Below are positions 1 through 8,566 of a stretch of DNA of 29,525 bases, piece by piece. The stretch comes from Oribacterium sp. UBA4274 (GTDB lineage Bacteria; Bacillota; Clostridia; Lachnospirales; Lachnospiraceae): assembly GCA_002396005.1 (NCBI GenBank), contig DGVW01000058.1:1-29525 (forward strand), written 5' to 3'. The position numbers were made by a program, and so were the translations under genes. Under the pieces are notes generated by a model. It did no database searches. It had not been told where the DNA came from and worked only from the letters and a program-made list of their open reading frames with translations. Position 1 is the first letter of the stretch, and each line of letters opens with the position of its first letter.

Positions 1-1
1 T

Positions 2-370
2 ACAAACCACTACTCAGACGGAAGCGGAAGCAGTCAGAATACATCAGGCGGTTCGTCTACAACAGGTGGATCCGGTTCATCAGGCGGATCATCAGACAGT
101 GACAGCGATAGCGATAGCGGCGAGGGATCACCTGCTGGTGTTCTCGGTGCCGTAAGAGATGCGGTTGAGAACGGACCTGTAGGTCGGGTGCTTGGTGCAG
201 CCCGTGAGGCTGTTGACAACTCGCCGGTTGGAAAGGTTCTTGGTGCAGCGAGAGGTGCTGTAAGAACTGGTGATAACAGCTTTATGATGGTATCAGCAAT
301 CTGCTTCATAACTGCAATCGGAGTGCTTGCAGCATGGAGCATGGCGTTCATGAAACGCAGAATGAAGTAA
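2..370 (+). CDS. C-terminal fragment of an FctA-type pilin-like surface protein
   Basis: The gene enters from the left edge in frame 2 and ends at TAA 368-370; about 122 residues are visible. It opens with TNHY, which matches the FDNHYKR end of the last pilin domain in the protein at 8761-9918. A Ser/Gly/Asp-rich linker follows. Next come three 16-residue units starting at 140, 188 and 236, each beginning VLGA. The third merges into the sequence VRTGDNS. A hydrophobic segment (about 20 residues) and the tail KRRMK complete a sortase-type sorting signal without a canonical LPxTG. The closest relative in the window is the 8761-9918 product, which has the same linker, repeats and tail, so the two are paralogs flanking the locus. 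The sortase gene lies 148 bases downstream in the same direction. An internal GTG at 188 could be mistaken for a start, but it lies inside the repeat. Likely role: minor pilin or anchor subunit (inference). Confidence 0.85.
   Translation, partial: TNHYSDGSGSSQNTSGGSSTTGGSGSSGGSSDSDSDSDSGEGSPAGVLGAVRDAVENGPVGRVLGAAREAVDNSPVGKVLGAARGAVRTGDNSFMMVSAICFITAIGVLAAWSMAFMKRRMK
140..283 (+). repeat. Three 48-bp coding repeats (VLGA 16-residue units)
   Basis: Units start at 140, 188 and 236 with a strict 48-bp period. They encode VLGAVRDAVENGPVGR, VLGAAREAVDNSPVGK and VLGAARGAVRTGDNS+F. The last unit carries the TG of the putative sorting motif. The same array occurs at 9688-9831. Confidence 0.9.
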
Positions 371-387
371 TAATAAGATGCAGCACG

Positions 388-443
388 TTGCACATGAATG
401 TGTGCGGTGTCATCAGTGAGTGGCAGATGCTTTTGACACTCAT
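388..443 (+). other. Two-hairpin 3' element, copy 1
   Basis: Just after the truncated pilin gene there is a small hairpin (GCACA 390-394 with TGTGC 401-405). A second follows (TGAGTG with CACTCA, 416-442) whose loop ends in CTTTTGA. A near-identical arrangement follows the paralogous gene at 9985-10041. There is no U-tract directly after it, so it is not a standard terminator. It may stabilise the 3' end, act as a processing site, or simply have been copied along with the gene. Confidence 0.5.
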
Positions 444-518
444 GTCGTTAGGGGGGCGTTGTCATTCGTAAGCGGATGTCGATGCCCTTTTGTGATTTAA
501 GAGAGCAGAGGGAAAGTT

Positions 519-1265
519 TTGGATACTATATCTTTTGTGGCAAGAGCCGGGAACAGAATATTAAATCTGGTGGTTTCTATGTTTGTTGTGGTGGCGCTGA
601 GTTACAGTGGTTATGTTCTGTGGGACACCTACAACGTGTATAGAGGAGCATTTCTGAACAGTGACCTGCTGCAGTTCAAGCCATCCGGGATGCTCGGTGA
701 GGACAATCCTACTCTTGAGGAGCTTATGGCTATCAATGAGGATGTCCTCGGCTGGATAGTTATAGACGATACTCATATCGATTATCCGATAGTGAGAGGC
801 AAGGATGATATGGAGTATGTCAACAAGGATGTGTACGGAGAGTTCTCACTGTCCGGAGCCATCTTTCTGGCTTCTCAGAATGAGAAGGATTTCAGTGACA
901 GATACAATCTCATCTATGGGCACCATATGGACAATGGAGGCATGTTTGGTGACATCATGGAGTTCCTTGATGAGAAGTACTTCAATGATCATAAGACCGG
1001 AATGCTGTATCTGCCGGACACAACGTACAGGATAGAGCTTTGGGCCTGCATCGAGACAGATGCCTATGATGACAATGTATTTGCGGTAAACAATAAAAAC
1101 ACCGAGGAGGAGATCGCTGATTTCATAGATTATGTTGAGAACAATGCCCTCCACATAAGAGAAGATATGGGGGTTACAACATCTGACCGGTTAGTTGCCA
1201 TGTCCACCTGTGTTAACGCAGCAACCAACGGACGTGCCATCATGATAGGACGGATAGTTTCGTGA
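519..1265 (+). CDS. srtB: Class B sortase
   Basis: Cysteine transpeptidase that joins sorting-signal proteins to each other or to peptidoglycan; it acts at the outer face of the membrane. The 248 residues begin with one membrane anchor (about 14-36). The catalytic triad is visible: His in IYGHHMDNGG (H135/H136), Cys231 in MSTCVN and Arg239 in NGRAIMIGR. The spacing and the HH and STC contexts are class B-like. The start is TTG at 519, preceded by a purine-rich GAGGGAAAG at 508-516; no in-frame ATG fits better. It lies between pilin-like genes, so it is probably the pilus-assembly or anchoring enzyme. In Streptococcus pyogenes the FctA (Spy0128) pilus is polymerised by SrtC1, an enzyme of class B fold, which matches this pairing. 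Two terminators follow. Whether it polymerises, anchors, or does both cannot be told from sequence. Confidence 0.93.
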   Translation: MDTISFVARAGNRILNLVVSMFVVVALSYSGYVLWDTYNVYRGAFLNSDLLQFKPSGMLGEDNPTLEELMAINEDVLGWIVIDDTHIDYPIVRGKDDMEYVNKDVYGEFSLSGAIFLASQNEKDFSDRYNLIYGHHMDNGGMFGDIMEFLDEKYFNDHKTGMLYLPDTTYRIELWACIETDAYDDNVFAVNNKNTEEEIADFIDYVENNALHIREDMGVTTSDRLVAMSTCVNAATNGRAIMIGRIVS

Positions 1266-1306
1266 TGGGGAGACTCGACAAATAAATATTGACTCGATGC
1301 TGGTTT

Positions 1307-1351
1307 GTCGAGTGACTCGATGAAAACGTGTCGAGTCACTCGACATTTTTT
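1307..1351 (+). terminator. Intrinsic terminator 1 after srtB
   Basis: A perfect 14-bp stem (1307-1320 with 1331-1344, built on GTCGAGTGACTCGA), a 10-base loop and then ATTTTTT. Shorter GACTCGA copies at 1272-1279 and 1291-1297 lie just upstream and could form an alternative, weaker fold. Confidence 0.9.
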
Positions 1352-1371
1352 ATCGAGTCTGTATATATGGT

Positions 1372-1419
1372 AACTGTCGTTTAACGTGGTAAAAGTTCAC
1401 TGTTAAACGACAGTTTTTT
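1372..1419 (+). terminator. Intrinsic terminator 2 after srtB
   Basis: A second perfect 14-bp stem (AACTGTCGTTTAAC 1372-1385 with 1402-1415), a 16-base loop and a run of six T (1414-1419). A small GTGTCT/AGACAC hairpin (1420-1438) follows. With terminator 1 it insulates the adhesin gene from the sortase operon. Confidence 0.9.
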
Positions 1420-1470
1420 GTGTCTGGGGAAGAGACACTGATGCGTAAGCCGGAAAGCTTTTTGATATTT

Positions 1471-1500
1471 TTGGGCGTATTTTTACAAGAATGTTATAAA
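1471..1500 (+). promoter_or_regulatory. Candidate promoter of the adhesin gene
   Basis: TTGGGC (1471-1476), an 18-base spacer and an extended -10 TG-T-TATAAA (1492-1500). It lies after both terminators and would give a 5' leader of about 160 bases before ATG 1667. The rest of 1421-1666 is AT-rich with no ORF worth calling. The -35 is weak, so this is a moderate call. Confidence 0.4.
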
Positions 1501-1666
1501 AAAGACGGAAATCCTTAAATAAAAGAATAAACTTCCAAAACTTAATAAAAGCAGGAAAAGTTCTTCAAAAATAATTTGTTTTTTAATACAAGCGTTAATA
1601 CCTCGTCTGATATAGTTAAATCAGTAATTAAGACAGGGGTTGGCCTTAATTAAGAGGGTATAGGTT

Positions 1667-4600
1667 ATGGGTAAAATTAAATATCGAACTAAGAGGGGTC
1701 TTAGAAAAGCTTTAGCGGCACTGATGACTTTCAGTATGGTAGTAACTGCAGTCCAGGTGCCAGCATTCGCAGCATCAGAGGAGGTGGCAGAGTCTACTGC
1801 TTCCGTATCTGGAGTTTTTAGTAGAAAGATTGTTTTGGATCTTTTGAGTGAGGATCTGAGGGCGGCTGCATTGGCAGCTATACGTGACAACAATCTTTTC
1901 GATGCTAAGGATTATCTTGGCGCAACATCCGATAACAAAAGAGCTAAAAAAGAATATGAGGCGTTCTTCAATGAGAATCCGGGATTGTACGTGGTAGAAG
2001 TTCCTTCATCCGTCGCAGATGTTTTATCTGGTGAAGCCGATGCAGAACTTCGGATATTTGTCCAGAAGGATCAGAAGAAAGCCAAGGTTGATCTTTCATC
2101 AGATTCCGATGAGATCATCGCAGACGATCCGACTCTATCCAAGGAAGTTGAGTTCCGATATGGCAGTGAAAAGGATATCATCCTCTACGAGCCGTCATCC
2201 GATGTAGATACACTGGTAAACGGTGGTGAGGATGCCTACTACAGAGAACCGGAACAGGATATGAGCGATAATTCCGATTACGAGCTGAGCGGCAACGAGA
2301 AAATCACTTTCATGTTCGTCAACAAGTCAGATGATTCTGTAAGATTCACACTCAAGGTTGACGGCATCGTTTACGACAAGGTAGACGTTAGTGGAAGAGA
2401 TGCAGCCCTCAAGAAGATACTTGCAGAGGCAGGTATCAAGAAGACAGAAGAAACAACGAAGGCAGTGGTAGAAACAACAGCCGCTGTGACAGTTGCTCCT
2501 GAACTTGTAAATATTGCAGGAACAGGAATTCCAACAGGAACTGAGATTCAAGCCGAAACGATGGTTCCTGCAGAGGATGCAACAGTTGCAATCGGACCTG
2601 CAGTTCCTGGAGATGATACAACCCCTGATACAGGAGCTGTGACTGGTCCGATAGTACCAACCGAAGGCATGGAAGGTGCAGCAGATGCAGCAGAGCCTAA
2701 AGAGGAAAAGGTAACTGATGCAGCGGAAACAGAAACCGGAACTGTGATCACTGAAACAGTTGAAACAGCAGTAAAGACAGACGATCAGACTCAGGTTACT
2801 GTTGAGACTGATGAGACTGTAGTTACAGAGACAGCTGATCATAACAGTGATACAGAAAATGGCACAGTAGCAGAAGCTGACGTTAAGACTGACAGCACCG
2901 GAACAGAGAACAACAGCAGTGACAAGACAGAAGTTGAAGTTCAGGCTGATACAGAAGTTCAGGACAGCGGTGCTGCAGCAGGAAACGATACAGCGGATAA
3001 TGCTGATTCGGAAGTTTCTTCAGAAGCCAATGTCGAAGAGAACGATGATACTGCTGAGAAGACTGACATAGCAGAAAAGATTCAAGAAGCGGTTCAGGAA
3101 GCAACTGATAAGGTTGCTGACGTAGTTCTCGGCAGAATGGTTGCATGGGCAGACACTATCGTAGGCGAAGACTACGAGTTTGATGCAAATGCCGAAACAC
3201 CTGATGCAGGACAGGATGATGAACAAGAAGACACAGAAAAGACTGAAGATGTGACAGAAGCAGTAAATGATACTACCGATACTGCAAAGGACGAAAATGA
3301 TGCAGCAGTAGAGGTTTCAGACGATGATCATACCGATGATCAAGATCAGGCCGGAACCGATACAGTGGATACAGTAACAGATGCAGCAGATGTTAACGAT
3401 ACAGTGGAGTCCGGAGTCGGGAATGAAGCTTCGGCCGAAACCGATACAGTGGAGTTCGGAGTCGGGAATGAAGCTCCGGCAGGAAACGGAACAGAAGAAG
3501 CTGTTGATGGTATGGCGGGAGAAGATGTAACAGATGATATCAATCAGATGCTTATCCCGGATGCGGCAGCTACAGATGTAACAGTTGATTTAGTCGAAAC
3601 AGCAGAAGCAGTACAGGTTCAGGAAACCGAAGCCGTGACAAATCCGGTAGCTTCACCTTCCGAGATCGAGAAGACAGAATACGATGACTTCGCAAAGGGT
3701 TTGATCGCTGAAGTCAAGGAAGCTGTCAAGGAGGACAGGGAAGCAGCCAAGGAGTCTATCATGGTTGCCAAGGTTGTCCAGTATACTCTCAACGAACTGG
3801 GAAGAATCCATTACGAGACTGAAACTGATGGATACAGTGTAGACGTTTTTGCTGAAAGAGACGTATTTGGTGGAATAAGCCCAACCCTTGAAGTAAAGAA
3901 ACTTTATAAGCCTGAAGAAGCATACGGCGGAGAGGATGTTCTCTCTGAGGCCGAGATAGCTGAACTGAAGGATAAAAATATCTATGAAAACTCACAGTCA
4001 CTGGACATCCACTTTGTTGACGGGGATGGCAATGAAGTTGAACCGACAGGACCTGTGAAGGTAAGGATAACAGTTAATGACAGTGATCTCCTTAATAGTA
4101 TAGATGCCTCCACCCTTGAGGTTCATCACATTAAGGAAACAAGCACAGCACTTAGAACAGAGAAGGTAGCTTCAACAGAGGATGTTAAGGCACTGGATGC
4201 CAATGCAGAAAAGATTTCCGATTCTGACCTTGAGGCCAATGCAGAAGCAATCGCAGCAGGTGAGGATGCAGAAATTTCGATAGCAAGTGCGGTGGCGGAA
4301 TTTGAAGTTGCAAGCTTCTCAACCTTCACAATTACATGGACCAATGCAAACAACATAACTGTTGCGGCAGTCAAGGTTCATTACGTGGATGAAAACGGAA
4401 GATCACTCTTTGGTGAGAATTCCGGTCAGACTATAGACCTTAGTGAAGGTGACGTGGTACTGGCGGAAGCACATGGTGGCGTTACGAACTATGATTACCA
4501 GGAAGCAAGACTTGGTGGTATGAATGGGGATGTTATAACAGTAGTTCATGGTAACAGCTCCAGTGGAAAAGTTCAGTACACTAAAAACAGTGGCGGCACG

Positions 4601-7213
4601 ATTGACTCTACTAACAACGACAGGGTTCTTGAAGTAGATGATCATGGTGCATACTCAAAGGATGGAAAGGAACTTTACTATAAGAGCAGCGGTAAATATT
4701 ACAAGCTGGGAAATCAAACACATACAGGAACAATGTATGTACTTAAAAACAACAGCTCAAGTTCCTACAATGAGTATTCAGGTCCTAGATACAGTTATGT
4801 AATCGAAGACAACATCTATCTCATCTATAAGGAAACAGAGTACACTCCTGGCGGAGACCCTCCTCCTGAGATAGAGACAGCACCTGAAACCACAAAGACC
4901 TTGACACCTAATAAAAATCCAGACGGAAGTGAAGACGGAACCTACACACTGAAGCTGACAGTTAAGGGTAAGACAGAGAGTCATGGTGAAACATCAAAGG
5001 CAAACGTTCTTGTAGTACTTGATACTTCAGGAAGTATGAGTAAGTCAGTAGGAAGCGGCAACGGATCCGGTACAAGATTATCAGTTGCCAAGACAGCAGT
5101 TAACAAGCTTGCGGACGCACTCTTCGAGAACAATGATCCTTCAGATGTGAACAAGAAAGATACCATTGAGATGGGTCTTATCACTTTCTCAAACAATGTA
5201 AATCATACTTATAGCAAGACAACTGATCCGGGAACCTTCAAAGGCCATGTGAACAGTATGTCAGCAGATGGAGGTACAAACTGGGAAGCTGCATTGCTGG
5301 CAGCCAATAACTATCAGTTTAATGATGATGATCCTGTACATATCATATTTGTATCTGACGGTGCCCCAACCTTTAGAACCAATGCCAACGGTTATACTAA
5401 AGACAATTCCTATTACAATAGTTATCACGTTTACGGCGACGGCAGCAATGATGAGTACGGACTCAACTTAAAGGCGGCTCAGTTGGCAGCAGAAGCTATA
5501 ACCAATGCCAACAAGACTCTGTATACGATCTACGCCTTCGGAAACGGAGACGATGGAGAGGCCAAGATGGAGTCGTTGTTCATCAATGATGATGAAAGAA
5601 CAGAAAACAGTTTCAAAGCCAACGATCAGGCAGGACTTAACGAAGCATTTGCCAAGATCATAAGCAAGATCAACCACGATCTCTCTTATGCCAATGTTTC
5701 CATCATAGATGGTATGACAAATCTTACAGCTTCTGTAGAGATTTCAGGCGGAGTTAAGGATTATGTTTACGAGATCAAGAAGGCAGACGGAACCATAATA
5801 CCGGATGCTCAGGTACCAAACGAGATAAAGACAGCAGCTTACGATGAAGATACAGCAAGCGTTATCTGGGATATCGGTGGCAAGGATAGTAACTATAAAC
5901 TGGAAGGCGGAGCTACATACTCAGTAAGCTTTGTAGTATGGCCGAAGCAGGAAGCCTACGATCTGGTTGCAGACTTGAACAACGGAATGATTACAGATCC
6001 GGGTGATGCATCACTTGTACAGGATGCTAACGGAAACTGGTCATACAAGACCAATACAGGCGCGAGTGTATCTTACCAGACAGTAAATGTGGTAACTCAG
6101 AACGGACAGACAACCACAATTTACTCTAAAACAAAGACAAGCGATATCACACCTGATCCTGATCCGATGTCACTCACAGGCACAAGGCTCAATGTCCAGA
6201 AGGTATGGAAGCTTGATGATCCGGCACAGGAGGTATTTCTCCATGACAGATTCATAACACTTGCACTTCAGATGGACGGAGATGACTATAAGACGGGTAT
6301 CCAGCTCAGTGATGTAGGAGAAATGATTTCAGCAGACGGTAAAGAAATCACTTGGGATAATGACAGAGAAATCGACATATCACCGGGTATCCTTATCTCC
6401 AAGACCAAGGGCGACGGATACGGACTTGCAGCAGATAAGCTTCTTCCGGATGGAAATTACTACATGCTTGAACCGGGACATGATTACAAGTTTACAGAGA
6501 GAGCGGGAAACATCAGCTTCACTCTTGAAGACAAGACATATCACCCGATGCTGATAGATGGTGTTCTTAAGGACGTAACATTTACTTATGACGATCAGGG
6601 ACACATCACCGGCATAGAGAGCATAGCAAATGTAGAAGAGCTTACAAAGCTGGTTGCAACCAATGTTATCCAGCTCGATACATTGGCAGTATCCAAGATG
6701 TATACAGGTAATATGGCAAAGGCTCAGACCACAACATTTGACCTGTATATCTACACAGACGACACAGGAACAGAGCTTGCACAGTTTGATGCAAACTATA
6801 TGGAAACCATCAATCATACTGTGGCACTGACAAAGCAGACGGACGGAGCATACAGATTTAACATCAATCCTACAAGAGTCGGTACCGGAGCAGAGGTTTC
6901 TGTAGTGGTTCCTAAGGGCATAAGCTACAAGATAGTAGAGGTAAAGGCCGGAACAGGATACGTGGAGTATGAGACCAAGTGGGGAACATCAGCCGATACT
7001 GTAACAACAGTTGGCAATGTAACAGACGTAATGAAGCTTGGAAGCGGAGAAGGTGAGGTAAAGACGGTCTACTTTATAAACAACAAGAACATCATAACTC
7101 CTACAGGCGTTCATACAGATGTTAATCCATTTACACTTTTAGGTCTGGCAGGCCTTGCAGCACTTATATTCCTTGCATATGACTTCATGAAGAAGGGACT
7201 TTTTGAAGAGTAG
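1667..7213 (+). CDS. Giant cell-surface VWA adhesin, sortase substrate
   Basis: 1848 residues. A signal peptide (1-35) is followed by the cut site AFA|ASEE. An N-terminal region reaches about 258. Residues about 258-664 are a Thr/Glu/Asp/Ala/Val-rich low-complexity stalk with almost no aromatics. A mixed region follows, with ASFSTFTITW near 890, a pattern seen before Cna-type surface modules. A von Willebrand A domain starts near 1108, with the MIDAS motif DTSGSMS (D1119, S1121, S1123), then GGTNWEAAL and VSDGAPT. Beta-rich modules resembling Cna-B/SpaA folds (about 1500-1800) carry TRLNVQKVW and TLAVSKMYTG. The C-terminus has ITPTGVHTDVNPF, a hydrophobic helix and KKGLFEE, a sorting signal of the xPTG kind. 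Start ATG 1667 has AGAGGG upstream. Likely the pilus-tip adhesin, like VWA tip proteins of other sortase pili (inference from family). The ligand is unknown. Confidence 0.9.
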   Translation: MGKIKYRTKRGLRKALAALMTFSMVVTAVQVPAFAASEEVAESTASVSGVFSRKIVLDLLSEDLRAAALAAIRDNNLFDAKDYLGATSDNKRAKKEYEAFFNENPGLYVVEVPSSVADVLSGEADAELRIFVQKDQKKAKVDLSSDSDEIIADDPTLSKEVEFRYGSEKDIILYEPSSDVDTLVNGGEDAYYREPEQDMSDNSDYELSGNEKITFMFVNKSDDSVRFTLKVDGIVYDKVDVSGRDAALKKILAEAGIKKTEETTKAVVETTAAVTVAPELVNIAGTGIPTGTEIQAETMVPAEDATVAIGPAVPGDDTTPDTGAVTGPIVPTEGMEGAADAAEPKEEKVTDAAETETGTVITETVETAVKTDDQTQVTVETDETVVTETADHNSDTENGTVAEADVKTDSTGTENNSSDKTEVEVQADTEVQDSGAAAGNDTADNADSEVSSEANVEENDDTAEKTDIAEKIQEAVQEATDKVADVVLGRMVAWADTIVGEDYEFDANAETPDAGQDDEQEDTEKTEDVTEAVNDTTDTAKDENDAAVEVSDDDHTDDQDQAGTDTVDTVTDAADVNDTVESGVGNEASAETDTVEFGVGNEAPAGNGTEEAVDGMAGEDVTDDINQMLIPDAAATDVTVDLVETAEAVQVQETEAVTNPVASPSEIEKTEYDDFAKGLIAEVKEAVKEDREAAKESIMVAKVVQYTLNELGRIHYETETDGYSVDVFAERDVFGGISPTLEVKKLYKPEEAYGGEDVLSEAEIAELKDKNIYENSQSLDIHFVDGDGNEVEPTGPVKVRITVNDSDLLNSIDASTLEVHHIKETSTALRTEKVASTEDVKALDANAEKISDSDLEANAEAIAAGEDAEISIASAVAEFEVASFSTFTITWTNANNITVAAVKVHYVDENGRSLFGENSGQTIDLSEGDVVLAEAHGGVTNYDYQEARLGGMNGDVITVVHGNSSSGKVQYTKNSGGTIDSTNNDRVLEVDDHGAYSKDGKELYYKSSGKYYKLGNQTHTGTMYVLKNNSSSSYNEYSGPRYSYVIEDNIYLIYKETEYTPGGDPPPEIETAPETTKTLTPNKNPDGSEDGTYTLKLTVKGKTESHGETSKANVLVVLDTSGSMSKSVGSGNGSGTRLSVAKTAVNKLADALFENNDPSDVNKKDTIEMGLITFSNNVNHTYSKTTDPGTFKGHVNSMSADGGTNWEAALLAANNYQFNDDDPVHIIFVSDGAPTFRTNANGYTKDNSYYNSYHVYGDGSNDEYGLNLKAAQLAAEAITNANKTLYTIYAFGNGDDGEAKMESLFINDDERTENSFKANDQAGLNEAFAKIISKINHDLSYANVSIIDGMTNLTASVEISGGVKDYVYEIKKADGTIIPDAQVPNEIKTAAYDEDTASVIWDIGGKDSNYKLEGGATYSVSFVVWPKQEAYDLVADLNNGMITDPGDASLVQDANGNWSYKTNTGASVSYQTVNVVTQNGQTTTIYSKTKTSDITPDPDPMSLTGTRLNVQKVWKLDDPAQEVFLHDRFITLALQMDGDDYKTGIQLSDVGEMISADGKEITWDNDREIDISPGILISKTKGDGYGLAADKLLPDGNYYMLEPGHDYKFTERAGNISFTLEDKTYHPMLIDGVLKDVTFTYDDQGHITGIESIANVEELTKLVATNVIQLDTLAVSKMYTGNMAKAQTTTFDLYIYTDDTGTELAQFDANYMETINHTVALTKQTDGAYRFNINPTRVGTGAEVSVVVPKGISYKIVEVKAGTGYVEYETKWGTSADTVTTVGNVTDVMKLGSGEGEVKTVYFINNKNIITPTGVHTDVNPFTLLGLAGLAALIFLAYDFMKKGLFEE
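3398..3487 (+). repeat. 45-bp tandem duplication in the adhesin stalk
   Basis: Two adjoining 45-bp units encode DTVESGVGNEASAET and DTVEFGVGNEAPAGN. The near-identical DNA suggests a recent in-frame duplication, so stalk length may vary between strains. Confidence 0.8.
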
Positions 7214-7235
7214 GAAGGAAAAGGATTTATATAGA

Positions 7236-7251
7236 GTAACCGAAGGGTTAC
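7236..7251 (+). other. Short hairpin after the adhesin gene
   Basis: GTAACC-GAAG-GGTTAC, a 6-bp stem with a 4-base loop, 23 bases after the adhesin stop. No T-tract follows. A 12-base palindrome AAAAGTACTTTT (7303-7314) running into six T (7311-7316) lies further on. Neither is a convincing terminator, so partial readthrough into the next gene is possible. Confidence 0.35.
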
Positions 7252-7314
7252 AGATGGGTCAGATTTGATCCGATTCAATTTCATCAATTAAGTATTTCTC
7301 GCAAAAGTACTTTT

Positions 7315-7342
7315 TTGAATATAGGTAGGGTATTTGTATATT
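7315..7342 (+). promoter_or_regulatory. Promoter of the two-domain pilin gene
   Basis: TTGAAT (7315-7320), a 16-base spacer and TATATT (7337-7342). The predicted start of transcription is about 20 bases before ATG 7370. A dedicated promoter would let this subunit be made in excess over the adhesin, as expected for a pilus shaft. Confidence 0.5.
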
Positions 7343-7369
7343 TTAATTTTATTAAGAAAGGGTAATATC

Positions 7370-8512
7370 ATGAGTAAGAATTTCAAGAAGTATGGGGCAA
7401 TGTTTATAACCGGTATGCTGGTAGTAACTATGAGCATGACAGCCTGGGCAACTGTTATTCCGGGAGAGAGCGGGGCAGCAGAAGAACCGGCAGCAGTAGA
7501 AGTAACAGATGCAAAGACCATAACAAAGAAGGTTACAACGGATCCAGCTAACCGCACCATGGCGCCGAAGACAGCATTTGAGCTTGAGGTAACCGCAGGA
7601 CCGGATGATACAACGGTTGATCTCATGGGCAGTGATAAACAGACACACACCTACTATCTGACACCGGGTACAGAAGAGCAGATTGCAGGAATGACGATAA
7701 CGGCTGCGGACTTTTCACAGATTACTGCTTATGCAGAAGACTACACGGCAAACTTTGGAATCACTGTTCCTGACAGTCTGTACGCAGTTCCGGGAGTTTA
7801 CTCCTACACTGTAAAGGAGAAGAACGGCGGATATGCAGGTATCACCTATGATACCGGTACATACTACATGTATGTAAGCGTTATAAATGGTACAAACGGT
7901 GTGAAGGTAGACAGTGTGGTTCTTGCCAACGAAGACGGCGAAAAGATCGCCGAGATTACCAACGACTATGGTAAGACCAACGACAAAACACATGACCTCA
8001 CCATCACAAAGGCCATCACAGGTAATGCCGGTGAGCTCAGCAAAAACTTCACATTTGTTATCGAGGTTACTCCTGATCAGGCTAATGAAGAGTTCGAGCT
8101 TTATAAGGGAACAGGTAATGATGCGGAACTGCTTACAACATTAAAAGCCGGTGCATATTCATATACATACGATCAGATGACAAACGGCACAGACCTCCAC
8201 ATCTACGGTCTTACAGCAGGTGACGAGATTAAGGTTTCCGAGGCTCAGGCCGGTGCTGACGGCTACACAACAACCTATACTGTGACAAACAACGAAAACG
8301 GAAACAAGGAGTCTACAGCGCTTGCAAACGCTCAGGCACAGGCATCTGTTAAGGCAGAGAACGATGGCGCTACACTTACGATCACAAACTATCGTGAAAA
8401 TATAACACCTACCGGTGTAGCAATGGATATTGCTCCTTACGCTCTTATGTTAGTACTGGCAGGCGGCGCAGCAGTTACTTTCTTCCGCAAGAGACAATAC
8501 TTTGAGGACTGA
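7370..8512 (+). CDS. FctA (Spy0128)-type two-domain pilin, likely major subunit
   Basis: 380 residues from ATG 7370 (AAAGGG at 7357-7362). An in-frame TTG at 7334 would add 12 residues but lacks a ribosome site. The signal peptide ends near AWA|TVIPG (residue about 27). Two Ig-like pilin domains follow. The first (about 40-170) begins DAKTITKKVTTD and includes YSYTVKEKNGG with ITYDTGTYYMYV. The second (about 180-345) begins LTITKAITG. This strand pattern, with an early Lys and a late Glu/Asp-rich YTV(K)E segment, is the pilin isopeptide-linkage domain of Spy0128, whose domains are cross-linked by Lys-Asn isopeptide bonds. The tail ITPTGVAMDIAPY, hydrophobic helix and RKRQYFED closely match the adhesin tail, so both probably use the same sortase. 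Length and domain number fit a backbone pilin. Which Lys and Asn are cross-linked cannot be assigned here. Confidence 0.88.
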   Translation: MSKNFKKYGAMFITGMLVVTMSMTAWATVIPGESGAAEEPAAVEVTDAKTITKKVTTDPANRTMAPKTAFELEVTAGPDDTTVDLMGSDKQTHTYYLTPGTEEQIAGMTITAADFSQITAYAEDYTANFGITVPDSLYAVPGVYSYTVKEKNGGYAGITYDTGTYYMYVSVINGTNGVKVDSVVLANEDGEKIAEITNDYGKTNDKTHDLTITKAITGNAGELSKNFTFVIEVTPDQANEEFELYKGTGNDAELLTTLKAGAYSYTYDQMTNGTDLHIYGLTAGDEIKVSEAQAGADGYTTTYTVTNNENGNKESTALANAQAQASVKAENDGATLTITNYRENITPTGVAMDIAPYALMLVLAGGAAVTFFRKRQYFED

Positions 8513-8566
8513 GGTAACTATAGGAAATCTTACTTAATGAGTCAGTAGAAATTCGCCGAGAGTTGA

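Noticed and set aside
2327..2842. Long minus-strand ORFs inside the adhesin gene
   Set aside because: They are antisense to the low-complexity stalk, giving Cys/Ser- or Ser/Val-rich shadows with no ribosome site.
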